64,000 nt of DNA from Stutzerimonas stutzeri (GCF_000952685.1 NZ_JYHV01000029.1:248001-312000); one strand, 5' to 3'; counted from the first letter of the stretch, positions 47,964-57,034 are shown. The notes: generated by a model not told the origin, from the sequence alone. Program-made: numbers and translations.

Positions 47964-49124
47964 ATGCCCTCCACCGCTGCCTCGCCAAATCCGGCGCGTC
48001 TACTTTCCATCGACGCGCTGCGCGGTCTGGTGATCCTGTTCATGCTGCTTGACCATGTTCGCGAAACCTTTCTGCTGCACATGCAGGTCTCCGACCCCAT
48101 GGATGTGACAGTCACCGAGCCGGCCCTGTTTTTCAGCCGCACCTTGGCGCATCTGTGCGCGCCGGTGTTCATTTTTCTTACCGGCCTGTCCGCGTTTCTA
48201 TTCGGCGAGAAGTACCAGGGACGCGCCGCCGTATCGAGCTTCCTGCTCAAGCGCGGTTTGTTTCTGGTGATTTTGGAATTCACCTTGGTCAATTTCGCCT
48301 GGACCTTCCAGTTCCCGCCGAGCGTGATTTACCTTCAGGTGATCTGGGCCATCGGGCTAAGCATGCTCGCCCTGTCGGCGCTGCTCTGGTTACCGCGCAC
48401 GTTGCTTGCGGCGCTGGGGCTGGTGATCATTGCCGGACATAACCTGCTGGACCCGTTGCAGTTCGCCAGCGATTCGCTGATGCATGTGCCCTGGGCAGTC
48501 CTGCATGACCGTGGCTGGATCGAGGTATCGGAAAGCCTTCGCCTGCGCACGTCCTACCCACTGCTGCCCTGGATCGGTGTAATCGCCCTGGGTTACGCTG
48601 CGGGGCCGTTGTACGCACGGCCCGCCGATGCGGCATGGCGTCGGCGCCGCTTGCTGGGCTGGGGCCTTGGTTCGTTACTGGTATTCGCGCTGCTGCGGCT
48701 GCTCAACGGCTACGGCGAACAACCCTGGAGTGCGGGTGCTAACGCCGTGCAAACCCTGATGAGCCTGCTGAATATCACCAAGTATCCGCCGTCGCTGTTA
48801 TTTCTCTGCCTGACATTGGGCATTGGGCTGCTGTTGCTGCTCTGTTTCGAACGCAACCAGGAGCGCGGCTGGCTGCGGCCATTGACGGTGTTCGGCGCCG
48901 CGCCGATGTTCTTCTACCTGCTGCACCTGTACGTGCTGAAGTTGCTCTATCTCGCCGCTGTGGCGATATGGGGCCTCAATCGCGGCAGCCACTTCGGCTT
49001 CGACGCGGTTTGGCCGCTGTGGCTGGGCACGCTGGTCCTGGCGGTCGCACTGTACCCAGCGGTACGCTGGTTCGCTGAGCTGAAAGCACGGCGACGGGAT
49101 ATCGCCTGGCTCAAATATCTTTGA
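47964..49124 (+). CDS. DUF1624/HGSNAT-type membrane acyltransferase-like protein
   Basis: 386-residue polytopic membrane protein with around ten spans, related to the DUF1624 / heparan-alpha-glucosaminide N-acetyltransferase group. The start LLSIDALRGLVILFMLLDHV is the family hallmark (the RG-x-VIL block), followed by HLCAPVFIFLTGLSAFLFG. The acceptor is unknown. The frame is open from 47859, but a strong AT-rich segment with TTATAACG (near 47893) lies between that ATG and 47964, so the shorter start is preferred. Confidence 0.85.
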   Translation: MPSTAASPNPARLLSIDALRGLVILFMLLDHVRETFLLHMQVSDPMDVTVTEPALFFSRTLAHLCAPVFIFLTGLSAFLFGEKYQGRAAVSSFLLKRGLFLVILEFTLVNFAWTFQFPPSVIYLQVIWAIGLSMLALSALLWLPRTLLAALGLVIIAGHNLLDPLQFASDSLMHVPWAVLHDRGWIEVSESLRLRTSYPLLPWIGVIALGYAAGPLYARPADAAWRRRRLLGWGLGSLLVFALLRLLNGYGEQPWSAGANAVQTLMSLLNITKYPPSLLFLCLTLGIGLLLLLCFERNQERGWLRPLTVFGAAPMFFYLLHLYVLKLLYLAAVAIWGLNRGSHFGFDAVWPLWLGTLVLAVALYPAVRWFAELKARRRDIAWLKYL

Positions 49125-49182
49125 CGCAAGCCTCTCGTTGGCTGCGCATCAGAGGCAGCGGCCCGAAGCGGGTGATACCTCT

Positions 49183-50136
49183 TCAGCCACGGCCGCGAAA
49201 CGCTTGCCGGTAATGGCTGGGCGATATGCCGAGTGCCTTGCTGAAGTGCTGCCGTAGCGAAACCGGCGAGCCGAATCCTGCCAATGCGGCGATCGCATCG
49301 ATGGGCTGATTGGTGCTTTCCAGCAGACGCTGGCTCAACGCGATACGTTCGGCCAACAGCCAGCCGCCAACAGTGGTGCCGGTGTGCTGCCGGAAATGCC
49401 GGCTGAAGGTGCGACGGCTCATCAGCGCTTTTTCCGCCAGGCTATCCAGCGTATGCGGCAGGTGCAGGCTCGCCCGCGCCCAGTCCAGCAATTCGCCGAG
49501 ACGGCTGTCCCGGCGGCTGGTCGGTAGGGGTTGCTCGATGAACTGCGCCTGACCGCCCTGCCGGTGAGGCGACATGACCAGGTGCCGCGCCACCTTGTTC
49601 GCCACCTCAGCCCCCCAGTGCTTGCGCACCAGATACAGACAGCAGTCCAGCGCCGCCGCCGTTCCAGCCGACGTCAGCAAATTAGCGTCATCCAGATAGA
49701 GCACATCGCTGTCCACCTGAATCCGTGGATGCTGCGCCTTGAAATGCTCGACCCACGCCCAGTGCGTAGTCGCGCGACGGCCTTCGAGCAGCCCGGTTGC
49801 GGCCAGCACGTAAGCGCCCAGGCAGAGCCCGACCAATGTCGCTCCCCGTTGATGAGCTGCTATCAGTGCTGCGAGCAGCGCGGCCGGTGGTGCCTCGTCG
49901 CCATCGCGCCAACTCGGAACGATCACCGTATCGGCCTGCTCCAGCGCTTCCAGCCCGTGCGCCACATTCAATTCGAAGCCCGCGGTGGTACGCAGCGGTC
50001 CGGCTTCGGCAGCGCAGACATCGACGGCATAACGGTGCGTGCGTGACATGGCATCGCCGAACACCATGCACGGAACGGAAAGATGAAAGGGACTTATCTG
50101 GTCGAAGGCGACCACGGCGATTCGGTGCAGTTGCAT
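49183..50136 (-). CDS. GlxA-type AraC-family regulator (DJ-1/GATase1-like + HTH)
   Basis: 317-residue regulator. Residues 1-180 form a DJ-1/PfpI-like domain (HRIAVVAFDQISPFHLSVPCMVF; the nucleophile-elbow-like GLCLGAYVLAATGLL) and residues 215-317 form a double-HTH AraC domain (SLAEKALMSRRTFSRHFRQHTG and PIDAIAALAGFGSPVSLRQHFSKALGISP). It diverges from an isochorismatase-family hydrolase with about 120 bases between; regulators of this type often control such a divergent neighbour. Ligand unknown. Confidence 0.92.
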   Translation of the reverse strand: MQLHRIAVVAFDQISPFHLSVPCMVFGDAMSRTHRYAVDVCAAEAGPLRTTAGFELNVAHGLEALEQADTVIVPSWRDGDEAPPAALLAALIAAHQRGATLVGLCLGAYVLAATGLLEGRRATTHWAWVEHFKAQHPRIQVDSDVLYLDDANLLTSAGTAAALDCCLYLVRKHWGAEVANKVARHLVMSPHRQGGQAQFIEQPLPTSRRDSRLGELLDWARASLHLPHTLDSLAEKALMSRRTFSRHFRQHTGTTVGGWLLAERIALSQRLLESTNQPIDAIAALAGFGSPVSLRQHFSKALGISPSHYRQAFRGRG

Positions 50137-50255
50137 GGCGAGATGTCGGCTGGAGTTGGCCCGATCTTATCGCAAGTTGTCATTCGGGCCACTCACTCTC
50201 TCGGGTCGAGCGACGAAACAATGCGGTCGCCCCCAACTTCGAATGAGGACACACC

Positions 50256-50879
50256 ATGAGCCAGCCAAAACGCGCGCTGATCGTCATCGACGTGCAGAAC
50301 GAATACGTCACCGGCAACTTACGTATCGAATATCCCGATGTGCAACTATCACTGTCGAACATCGCCAGAGCCATGGACGCGGCCCGTGCGGCGGGCATCC
50401 CGGTAGTGGCCGTGCAGCACATCGCGCCGGAAACATCGCCGCTGTTCGCCCGCGGCAGCCAGCAGGCCGAGCTGCATCACACGGTCGCGGCGCGATCACA
50501 TGACCTGCACGTGGAGAAGTCGCTGGCTAGCGCATTGGTCAACACCAACCTGGGCGCCTGGCTGCGTGACCGGCAGATCGACACCCTGACGGTGGTCGGT
50601 TACATGACCCATAACTGCGACAACTCCACAGTGGTGCAGGCGCACCATGAAGGCTGGAAGGTCGAGCTGCTGCACGACGCCACCGGCTCGCTGCCCTACC
50701 AAAACTCGGCCGGTGCAGCCAGTGCCGAGGAGATTCATCGAGCCTTCACGGTGGTGATGCACACCGGTTTCGCAGCCGTGGCGAGCACCGATCAGTGGCT
50801 CGAAGCGGTGAACACCGGGCAACCGCTGTCGCCGGACAATATTTACCTGTCCAACCAACGGGCGATTCAGGCACGCTGA
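50256..50879 (+). CDS. Isochorismatase-family cysteine hydrolase
   Basis: 207-residue hydrolase. The catalytic Asp is in LIVIDVQNEYVTG, and the nucleophile Cys in VVGYMTHNCDNSTVVQAHHEGW; the Lys of the triad likely lies in HVEKSLASALVNT. Members hydrolyse amides such as nicotinamide, ureides or isochorismate. The start ATG follows GAGGA at a short distance. It is divergent from the GlxA-type regulator and converges with the Mut7-C gene 35 bases away. Confidence 0.9.
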   Translation: MSQPKRALIVIDVQNEYVTGNLRIEYPDVQLSLSNIARAMDAARAAGIPVVAVQHIAPETSPLFARGSQQAELHHTVAARSHDLHVEKSLASALVNTNLGAWLRDRQIDTLTVVGYMTHNCDNSTVVQAHHEGWKVELLHDATGSLPYQNSAGAASAEEIHRAFTVVMHTGFAAVASTDQWLEAVNTGQPLSPDNIYLSNQRAIQAR

Positions 50880-50914
50880 TCACCCAACTGAGCGTGACGC
50901 ATACCCCATTGCGT

Positions 50915-51655
50915 TCAGTCCGCCGTCATCGACCCCAGCAAGGCTCGCATGTCCTGCCAGTGCGAGCCCTCCCAGAAAATCCTGCCGCAGCAATCGCAGC
51001 CTACGAATCGCTTATGGCGTTCCAGCACGCGCGGCGGCACACGGTCGCGCGCAGTCTGCTTGTCGATCTCGGAGAGTGGCCGGTTGCAACGCATGCATAG
51101 GCTGAAGGGGCGAGCATGGATGGCCAGGTCCAGGCGCTCATACAACTCACGCAACTGCCCCGCCGGCTTGAGCGCGTGCACGTAGCAGCCATGCTTGACC
51201 ACCCGGTGCATGAGCAACGCGCGGTCACGGGTTAGCAGTACTCGATCCTCACGATTGGCCAGCGCGGTCATCGCCGCATCTTCGTAGCGGTTGTCGAAGA
51301 GCGTATCGAAGCCGGCCATGCGCAATAGCCGGGCGAGGCCGCCCAGATGGGCATCGGCGACGAACCGCGGCGGGCCGCTCGGGAGCGGCTGCATGGATGT
51401 CAGTCCAGTAATATCCAGTCGTTCGAATTTCGGGTAGACGGCAATTCGATCACCGTCATTGATAGCCCAGTCGAGCCCGGCCGGGGTTCCATTGGCCAAC
51501 ACCAGCGCCACCTCGGTATGCGGCACGCCGAGGGCTTCGATCATGTGCTTCGTGGTCGCCGCCTGCGCGCATGAACAACTGAAAGCCTGTCCGCGGCGCT
51601 CGACCGGAAGGAAAGCGTTGAGCCTGGCGTAGAAGCGGAATGTCGCTGTCGTCAT
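50915..51655 (-). CDS. Mut7-C RNase-domain protein with ubiquitin-like N-terminus
   Basis: 246-residue protein. The first 80 or so residues resemble the MoaD/ThiS-type Mut7-C ubiquitin-like domain (TTATFRFYARLNAFLPVERRG). The C-terminal part is the Mut7-C PIN-like RNase domain, with FVADAHLGGLARLLRMAGFDTLFD and two CxxC zinc pairs: CMRCNRPL and CDCCGRIFW. A nuclease role is inferred from the PIN fold. It starts MTTATF, which is conserved; a weak AT-rich promoter lies upstream. It converges with the isochorismatase gene. Confidence 0.9.
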   Translation of the reverse strand: MTTATFRFYARLNAFLPVERRGQAFSCSCAQAATTKHMIEALGVPHTEVALVLANGTPAGLDWAINDGDRIAVYPKFERLDITGLTSMQPLPSGPPRFVADAHLGGLARLLRMAGFDTLFDNRYEDAAMTALANREDRVLLTRDRALLMHRVVKHGCYVHALKPAGQLRELYERLDLAIHARPFSLCMRCNRPLSEIDKQTARDRVPPRVLERHKRFVGCDCCGRIFWEGSHWQDMRALLGSMTAD

Positions 51656-51732
51656 GCATGTTCAGCGACGCCAGCCGCGATGATGTTCATAACGGAACGC
51701 GCGGTGCGTCGCGCCTCCGAAAAAGGATGCGG

Positions 51733-52515
51733 TCAGATCAGCTTATAGCCGATGGCCGCCAACATTACCGCCATGCAGGGTCGCAAAAAGGAGTCCGGAA
51801 CACGGCCGGACAGGTTGCTGCCCAGGTAAATGCCCGGCAACGAACCCATCAGCAGATAGGCCAGAATGGTCCAATCCATGTTGCCCATGCCAGCGTGCCC
51901 AAGTCCGGCGACCAGCGTCAGCGGCACCGCATGGGCGATTTCCGTTCCGACCAGACGGCGCGTGCTCAGCAATGGATAGAGAAAGAACAAGGCCACGGTA
52001 CCCAGTGCGCCGGCACCGATGGAGGTCAGCGTCACCACTGCGCCGAGCACCATGCCGACCACAACGGTCAGCACGTCCAGGCCACGAGGCGATAGCCGCG
52101 GGGTGGGTCCGGACAGGCGAGAGGCGAGTACCAACAGACGCTTCTTGAACAGCACGGCCAGCGCGGTGAGCACCAGAACGATGCCCAGCGATTGTTTGAT
52201 CACCGCGTTGAGCGTGTCCTGATCGCTATGTAACCCCTTCAATATCCAGAGCATCGCCGCTGCGGCCGGCACGCTACCCAGCGCCAGCCAACCGGTAATG
52301 CGCCAATCGATGTTGCGATTCTTCTGATGGACCCAGACGCCACCCGCTTTGGTGATCGCCGCGTAGAGCAGATCGGTGCCGACAGCGGCTGCGGGGTTGA
52401 CGCCGAACCACAACAGGATCGGCGTCATCAACGAACCACCACCAACCCCGGTCATGCCGACGATGAACCCGACCAGCAGGCCGGCTATCACAAAGCCAAG
52501 AACACCAAACTCCAT
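51733..52515 (-). CDS. TSUP (TauE/SafE) family permease
   Basis: 260-residue membrane protein of the sulfite/sulfoacetate exporter TauE/SafE family with eight predicted spans. Typical blocks: AGLLVGFIVGMTGVGGGSLMTPIL near the N terminus and IGAGALGTVALFFLYPLLSTRRLVGTEIAHAVPLT near residue 165. These carry small organosulfur anions or other anions, but no ligand can be assigned. Transcribed leftward; upstream lies an AT-rich control region shared with rnz. Confidence 0.9.
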   Translation of the reverse strand: MEFGVLGFVIAGLLVGFIVGMTGVGGGSLMTPILLWFGVNPAAAVGTDLLYAAITKAGGVWVHQKNRNIDWRITGWLALGSVPAAAAMLWILKGLHSDQDTLNAVIKQSLGIVLVLTALAVLFKKRLLVLASRLSGPTPRLSPRGLDVLTVVVGMVLGAVVTLTSIGAGALGTVALFFLYPLLSTRRLVGTEIAHAVPLTLVAGLGHAGMGNMDWTILAYLLMGSLPGIYLGSNLSGRVPDSFLRPCMAVMLAAIGYKLI

Positions 52516-52575
52516 CGTTCAACCCCAAAGTGGGCCCAGCAGGCCTTATCAGATGGCCGCCAGCATAACCGCGCG

Positions 52576-52640
52576 AGTTAGCAATTCTTAATATAAGTTT
52601 GTGCTTTCTTAGTAGCTAAAAAGAATATGCATCGAAACCC
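52576..52640. promoter_or_regulatory. AT-rich divergent promoter region between TSUP gene and rnz
   Basis: About 65 bases of unusually AT-rich sequence around 52580-52635 (including CTTAATATAAG and TTCTTAGTAGCTAAAAAGAA) in an otherwise GC-rich area. CTTA/TAAG arms around TAT make a small operator-like element. Promoters for the TSUP gene (leftward) and perhaps rnz (rightward) are expected here. The regulator is unknown. Confidence 0.35.
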
Positions 52641-52719
52641 CGACGGTGCGAGGCAAAGGCGAACTTCTGCGCGACGATTGGAGTCGCCATACTGACGGCA
52701 CGAATCAGGGAGCCCTCGT

Positions 52720-53748
52720 GTGGACCTTCTATTTCTCGGCACCTCATCCGGTACCCCGACCAGGGCACGCAACGTCAGCGGACTGGCACTGTTGGAAGAC
52801 AGCGGCAAGGGCTGGTACCTGATCGATTGCGGTGAAGGCATCCAGCATCAATTGCTGCGCACGCCACTGACCTTGCATGGCCTGCGCGCGATCTTCGTTA
52901 CGCATGTCCATGGCGATCACTGCTACGGATTGCCCGGTCTGATTGCCAGCGCCGGCATGGCGCGGCGGCAGGAACCGCTGGATATCATCGCCCCGGCCGC
53001 AATCGAAGGATGGGTGCGTGCCACGCTGGAAATGAGCCAGAGCTGGCTGCCCTACGCGTTACGCTTCCATGCCACCGAAACGTTCCAGGGCTGGCGCAAT
53101 CTACAGGTACGTGTCGAAGCCACCGCCCTCTCCCACCGCGTGCCGAGCTGGGGCTACACCTTCAGCGAAACCCGGCCGGACCCGCGCCTGAACATCGACA
53201 AGCTCGACCACGACGGCATACCTCGCGGGCCGCTCTGGGGCGAGCTGATACGCGGCCACGATGTCGAATATGCAGGCCGCACCCTACGTAGCGAAGACTA
53301 CCTGCTGCTCGGCCGTTCGCCCCGACGTATCGTCATCGGCGGGGACAACGACCGCCCCGAACTGCTCCGCGACGCCTGCCAGGGCGCGCATGTGCTCGTC
53401 CACGAAGCCACCTACACCCTGGCCATCGCCGAAGCCGGCAAAGCCGATTTCGGTCACAGCACGGCCGCCCGGGTCGCCACCTTCGCCCAGGCCGTAGGCG
53501 TTCCGAATCTAGTGCTGACGCACTTCAGCGCGCGTTATCAGAGCGCCCCGAACCAGGGTTTATCGATCGAAGACATTCGAGCGGAAGCGGCCGAACGCTA
53601 CAGCGGGCAGCTCACGCTAGCCGAGGACCTGTTGCGATTGAGATTGGACAACAAGGGACAAATGCAACGGGTTGAACGCCTTGCTCGAAAGCACAACGAG
53701 GCGGAGGGCACAGCCCAGCGAAGTGATGGAACCGCAGACGATCCTTGA
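52720..53748 (+). CDS. rnz: Ribonuclease Z
   Basis: 342-residue metallo-beta-lactamase-fold endonuclease that removes 3' trailers from tRNA precursors. The zinc motif HxHxDH is HVHGDH at residues 62-67, preceded by the strand LRAIFVT; other ligands are in GGDNDRPEL and VLTHFSARYQS, and the exosite region is TFSETRPDPRLNIDKL. The initiation codon is GTG at 52720. The length, 342 residues, and the end (DLLRLRLDNKGQMQR) are a little longer than typical; the last 35 residues are low complexity. Confidence 0.92.
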   Translation: MDLLFLGTSSGTPTRARNVSGLALLEDSGKGWYLIDCGEGIQHQLLRTPLTLHGLRAIFVTHVHGDHCYGLPGLIASAGMARRQEPLDIIAPAAIEGWVRATLEMSQSWLPYALRFHATETFQGWRNLQVRVEATALSHRVPSWGYTFSETRPDPRLNIDKLDHDGIPRGPLWGELIRGHDVEYAGRTLRSEDYLLLGRSPRRIVIGGDNDRPELLRDACQGAHVLVHEATYTLAIAEAGKADFGHSTAARVATFAQAVGVPNLVLTHFSARYQSAPNQGLSIEDIRAEAAERYSGQLTLAEDLLRLRLDNKGQMQRVERLARKHNEAEGTAQRSDGTADDP

Positions 53749-53749
53749 T

Positions 53750-54400
53750 CTGACCGGCGACACTCGCACAAATATTCAACCAGACCGAACTCAAGCAGAA
53801 CGCCATGATTGCCGGCAGAACCATCAACGGCTGTATGGCGTGGGGTTCGGCTGTCAGGAGAAGGACCAGCAGTTCTACAACTAGGACGATGTGGAGCGCG
53901 TACCGGTTTACGGCACTGCAACCTGTTCCGTTCCAGGCCAATAGAAAGACCGGCGATGGCCTGAACACGCAAGAGACGCTCGGATTCTACGTCCAGGACA
54001 TGATCGAACTGTCGCCACATTGGAAAGCGCTGTTGAGCGTGCGCTATGACGAATTCGACCAGACATTCCGTGACGACTTCAACGGCAAGGCGGAACTGGA
54101 GCGCACCGACTACACGCTCAGTCCCCGTGCGGGCCTGGTGTGGCAGCCGGATGACGTGCAGTCCTACTACCTCTCGGTCAGCCGCTCCTATCAGCCTTCC
54201 GGCGAGATGTTCCAGGTCAGCGCGTCTAACGTCGAATTCGACCCGGAGAAACCACCAACTACGAGCTCGGCGCCAACTGGAACCTGCTGCAGGAGCAGCT
54301 CACGTTGACTGCTGCGGTGTTCCGCCTGGAACGCAACGCGCAGGCGCCTCGTCACGCAGCCGTGCGCTTCAGGCAACCGAAACCCGCGTGTTTTACACCT
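53750..54400 (+). pseudogene. TonB-dependent siderophore receptor remnant
   Basis: Decayed gene fragment read in several frames. One frame reads LDLTGDTRTNI and then, after a shift, FNQTELKQNAMIAGRT; another reads LYGVGFGCQEKDQQFYN, then a stop and DDVERVPVYG; another reads NTQETLGFYVQDMIELSPHW, KALLSVRYDEFDQTF and SRSYQPSGEMFQ; after a shift near 54252 comes TNYELGANWNLLQEQLTL. These are the adjoining parts of a ferrisiderophore receptor barrel. Both ends are missing: the plug domain on one side and the last strands on the other. The stops and shifts make the gene non-functional. It ends beside the LysR gene. Confidence 0.75.
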
Positions 54401-55304
54401 ATGAGCGCACGGCGTCTGCCCACTCTTGAATATGTTTCCAGAGACGCATGGCGACAGGCCCATGTGGACGGTCGCGTCGACGGCTGGCTACCAGCTCTTC
54501 CGTCACGCCGGGAAAGTGCCGTCCGGCAATGGAAATAAGACGTCCGTTTCGCAATTCTTCTTCGATCATGAAAAGCGGCAAGTGCCCCCAGGCCATGCCC
54601 TGCAGGACGACCTCGGCCTTCATCGAGTGGTCGGCCACGGTGCACTGGGGCGATCCGTCGATGACGAAATGGCTGACATCACCAGGATCATGCGCGGTGT
54701 CCCGAAGGATGCATTGCGTGAGTCCGCGCATCTGCTCGGGGGTGATCGCGTCGGTCTGAGGAAAGGGCAGAAAGCCGGGCGCTACTACCGGAACCAATGA
54801 GATGACTCCCAGATCCACCCACTCCAATTGAGGATTGGTTTTATCGATGCGGTGCAGAATCAAATCCGCCTCGTCATTGAACAACCGTTCCCAGGGGCCA
54901 GTGACCGCTTCGAAGTGAAGCTGCAGCCGCGTGCCTGGGCATTGTGCGAAGAAGCTGCTCAACATCCCCAGCACCTGCGGACGGGGACATAGGTCGCCAA
55001 TAACCACCCGCAACCCCGTTTCTTCCCCCATCGCCAATTGCTGAGCATGAAGGGAAAAGGCTTCCGCCTCTTGCAATAGGTGCTGCGCCCTATCGTAGAG
55101 GGCCAGCCCTGCCTGAGTGGGGCACACACGGTAGCCGGCGCGATCAAGCAGAGCCACGCCGAACTGCCGCTCTAACTTGCGCAGGGCTGCAAAGACCGCA
55201 GTATGAGAGCGGTGCAAAGCCGCCGCAGCAGCCTGGAAACTGCCTTCTCGTACCACGGCCTCGAAGCAGAGCAGGTCCTGCAGAGTGAACTTGTACATGT
55301 TCAT
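54399..55304 (-). CDS. LysR-family transcriptional regulator
   Basis: 301-residue LysR regulator. The HTH is YKFTLQDLLCFEAVVREGSF with AAAAALHRSHTAVFAALRKLE; the effector domain runs from about residue 95. Its termini overlap the degraded receptor region on the other strand. It diverges from the secreted enol-lactonase-like gene with about 105 bases between, the usual arrangement for control of a neighbouring gene. The inducer is unknown. No close named relative recognised. Confidence 0.9.
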   Translation of the reverse strand: MNMYKFTLQDLLCFEAVVREGSFQAAAAALHRSHTAVFAALRKLERQFGVALLDRAGYRVCPTQAGLALYDRAQHLLQEAEAFSLHAQQLAMGEETGLRVVIGDLCPRPQVLGMLSSFFAQCPGTRLQLHFEAVTGPWERLFNDEADLILHRIDKTNPQLEWVDLGVISLVPVVAPGFLPFPQTDAITPEQMRGLTQCILRDTAHDPGDVSHFVIDGSPQCTVADHSMKAEVVLQGMAWGHLPLFMIEEELRNGRLISIAGRHFPGVTEELVASRRRDRPHGPVAMRLWKHIQEWADAVRS

Positions 55305-55409
55305 AAAAACTGTCGATGATCGTTCAATCTTTGTAATTTCTTCCTAATAAACTCGCAACTAGCATTCCGGCTGAATTCACCTCAAGGCACCACGCCGAAG
55401 GAGCTCCGA

Positions 55410-56324
55410 ATGCTGCGCACGCTTACCTCCCTGCTCACCAGTTTCGTATTGCTTGCCCCAGCATTTCCGAGGGCGGTACAAGCGAACGACACACCCAATC
55501 CCGCCGAGGCACACCCCGCACAGGCGAGTGCGCAGGCCCTGTCTTTCTTTACGACTGGAGATGGTACCCGTATCGCTTATCGCCTCGATGGCTCGGCAGA
55601 CAAGCCGGTGTTGGTGCTATCCAACTCCATCGGAACGAATCTGCACATGTGGGATACCCAGATTCCCGTTCTGGCCAGGCACTTCCGCGTGCTGCGTTAT
55701 GACATGCGAGGGCACGGCGCATCCGATGTGCCACCCGGCGCGTACTCAATCGGTAGGTTCGGTGGAGACGTGATAGAGCTGCTGGATGCCCTCGATATCG
55801 AGCGCGCCCATTTCCTGGGGCTCTCGCTCGGTGGATTCGTCGGTCAATGGCTTGGTATCCACCGCCCCGAACGCATCGATCGCCTGATTCTCAGCAACAC
55901 CGCAGCCTATCTAGGGCCGACCGAGCAATGGGATCCGGCGATCGCCGCCGTGCTCGAAGCGCGAGACATGCAGAGCACCGCCGAAGCCTTCCTGCGTAAC
56001 TGGTTTCCTGCGCGAATGCTGGCAGTAGAAAGTCCCGTCGTGGCGCAATTCCGGACCATGCTGCTGGAAACCGATCGGCAAGGCATCGCGGGCTCTTGGG
56101 CGCTGGTACGGGATACCGATATGCGGCGCACCATCGCCCTTATCCCCAATCAAACCTTGATCATTGCCGGGAAGCACGACGCGGTAACTACCGCTGCGCA
56201 CAGTGAAGCCATGGCCGCTGCTATTCCCAATGCTCGATTGCTGGTTCTGCCGGCAGCCCATTTGACGAATATCGAGTATCCAACTGAATTCATGCATGCG
56301 GTGCTGGCCTTCCTCCGCAGCTGA
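55410..56324 (+). CDS. Exported alpha/beta hydrolase resembling 3-oxoadipate enol-lactonase
   Basis: 304-residue alpha/beta hydrolase whose body follows PcaD: LSNSIGTNLHMWDTQIPVLA, LRYDMRGHGASDVPPG, nucleophile Ser in GLSLGG, acid Asp in IAGKHDAVT and His in AAHLTNIE. The first 26 residues are a signal peptide (LLTSFVLLAPAFPRAVQA), unlike cytosolic PcaD, and no other protocatechuate or catechol genes are nearby. So it is a secreted relative of unknown substrate rather than a beta-ketoadipate enzyme. It is divergent from the LysR gene, likely its regulator. Confidence 0.8.
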   Translation: MLRTLTSLLTSFVLLAPAFPRAVQANDTPNPAEAHPAQASAQALSFFTTGDGTRIAYRLDGSADKPVLVLSNSIGTNLHMWDTQIPVLARHFRVLRYDMRGHGASDVPPGAYSIGRFGGDVIELLDALDIERAHFLGLSLGGFVGQWLGIHRPERIDRLILSNTAAYLGPTEQWDPAIAAVLEARDMQSTAEAFLRNWFPARMLAVESPVVAQFRTMLLETDRQGIAGSWALVRDTDMRRTIALIPNQTLIIAGKHDAVTTAAHSEAMAAAIPNARLLVLPAAHLTNIEYPTEFMHAVLAFLRS

Positions 56325-56385
56325 CGCGCCTGGCTCGAATCTGCGCATCAGCCCAAAGGCAGGCTAATCGGCCGCTGTCGGTCGC

Positions 56386-56943
56386 TCAGTTCTTGGCGAT
56401 AGCCGCATGCAAATGGCCACGACTCGCCTCTAGCACCTCACGTTGAGTGTCTTCACTGGCCAGCATGCGCGCCACGACCAATGCACCGACGCATTGGGCA
56501 ATCAGCGCCCAGGCCAGCTGGGCATCCTCCAGCGCGGCGGCCCAAGCCTGTTGCAGGGCACAGAGCCAATGTTCAGCCTCCTCGCGCACGGGCACATCGG
56601 CACGGGCAATCTCCGCGCCCAACGCCGGGATGGCGCAGCCGGCCTCCGGGTTGTGCAGGTGGGCCAGGCTCAGGTAACCGTCGAGGCAGCGCTCAAGCCT
56701 GGTCCGATCCAGAACACCGTCGCGCGCAAGAATCGGGCTTTGCGACAACTCGCGCCGCACCACCTCGGTAAACAGGTCGCTCTTGGATGGAAAATGACTG
56801 TAGAACGCGCCCCCCGTCAGGCCGATGGCTTTCATCAGTCCATCGACACCGGTGGTGGCGAAGCCGCCGCGCTTGGCGATGGCGCCGCTGCTTTCGACAA
56901 GACGCTGTCGGGTTTCCTGCTTGTGGCTGGCGGAGTAACGCAT
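56386..56943 (-). CDS. TetR-family transcriptional repressor
   Basis: 185-residue TetR regulator. The N-terminal HTH is ETRQRLVESSGAIAKRGGFATTGVDGLMKAIGLTGGAFYSHFPSKSDLF-like: the GGFATTGVDGLMKAIGLTGG and FYSHFPSKSDLF parts are typical of the family. The rest forms an all-helical ligand domain. ATG at 56943 is used, giving MRYSASHKQETRQ. It diverges from the SDR gene, with an operator-like pair of sequences between them, so it probably represses both itself and the SDR/HCCA operon. Confidence 0.92.
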   Translation of the reverse strand: MRYSASHKQETRQRLVESSGAIAKRGGFATTGVDGLMKAIGLTGGAFYSHFPSKSDLFTEVVRRELSQSPILARDGVLDRTRLERCLDGYLSLAHLHNPEAGCAIPALGAEIARADVPVREEAEHWLCALQQAWAAALEDAQLAWALIAQCVGALVVARMLASEDTQREVLEASRGHLHAAIAKN

Positions 56944-56987
56944 ACAGCACAACCTCTTTGAGTCACTTGACGATAGGCCGAGCGTAA

Positions 56988-57017
56988 CATAACGTTCGTT
57001 TACCTAACGATCGTTTA
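56988..57017. promoter_or_regulatory. TetR operator candidate (divergent promoter)
   Basis: Two copies of TAACGnTCGTTTA lie head to tail: TAACGTTCGTTTA at about 56990-57002 and TAACGATCGTTTA at about 57005-57017, the second holding the perfect palindrome AACGATCGTT (57006-57015). These match the TetR/AcrR type of operator and sit between the divergent tetR gene and the SDR gene, so a repressor bound here would control both. Confidence 0.7.
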
Positions 57018-57034
57018 GCAAGAGAGCGCACCCC

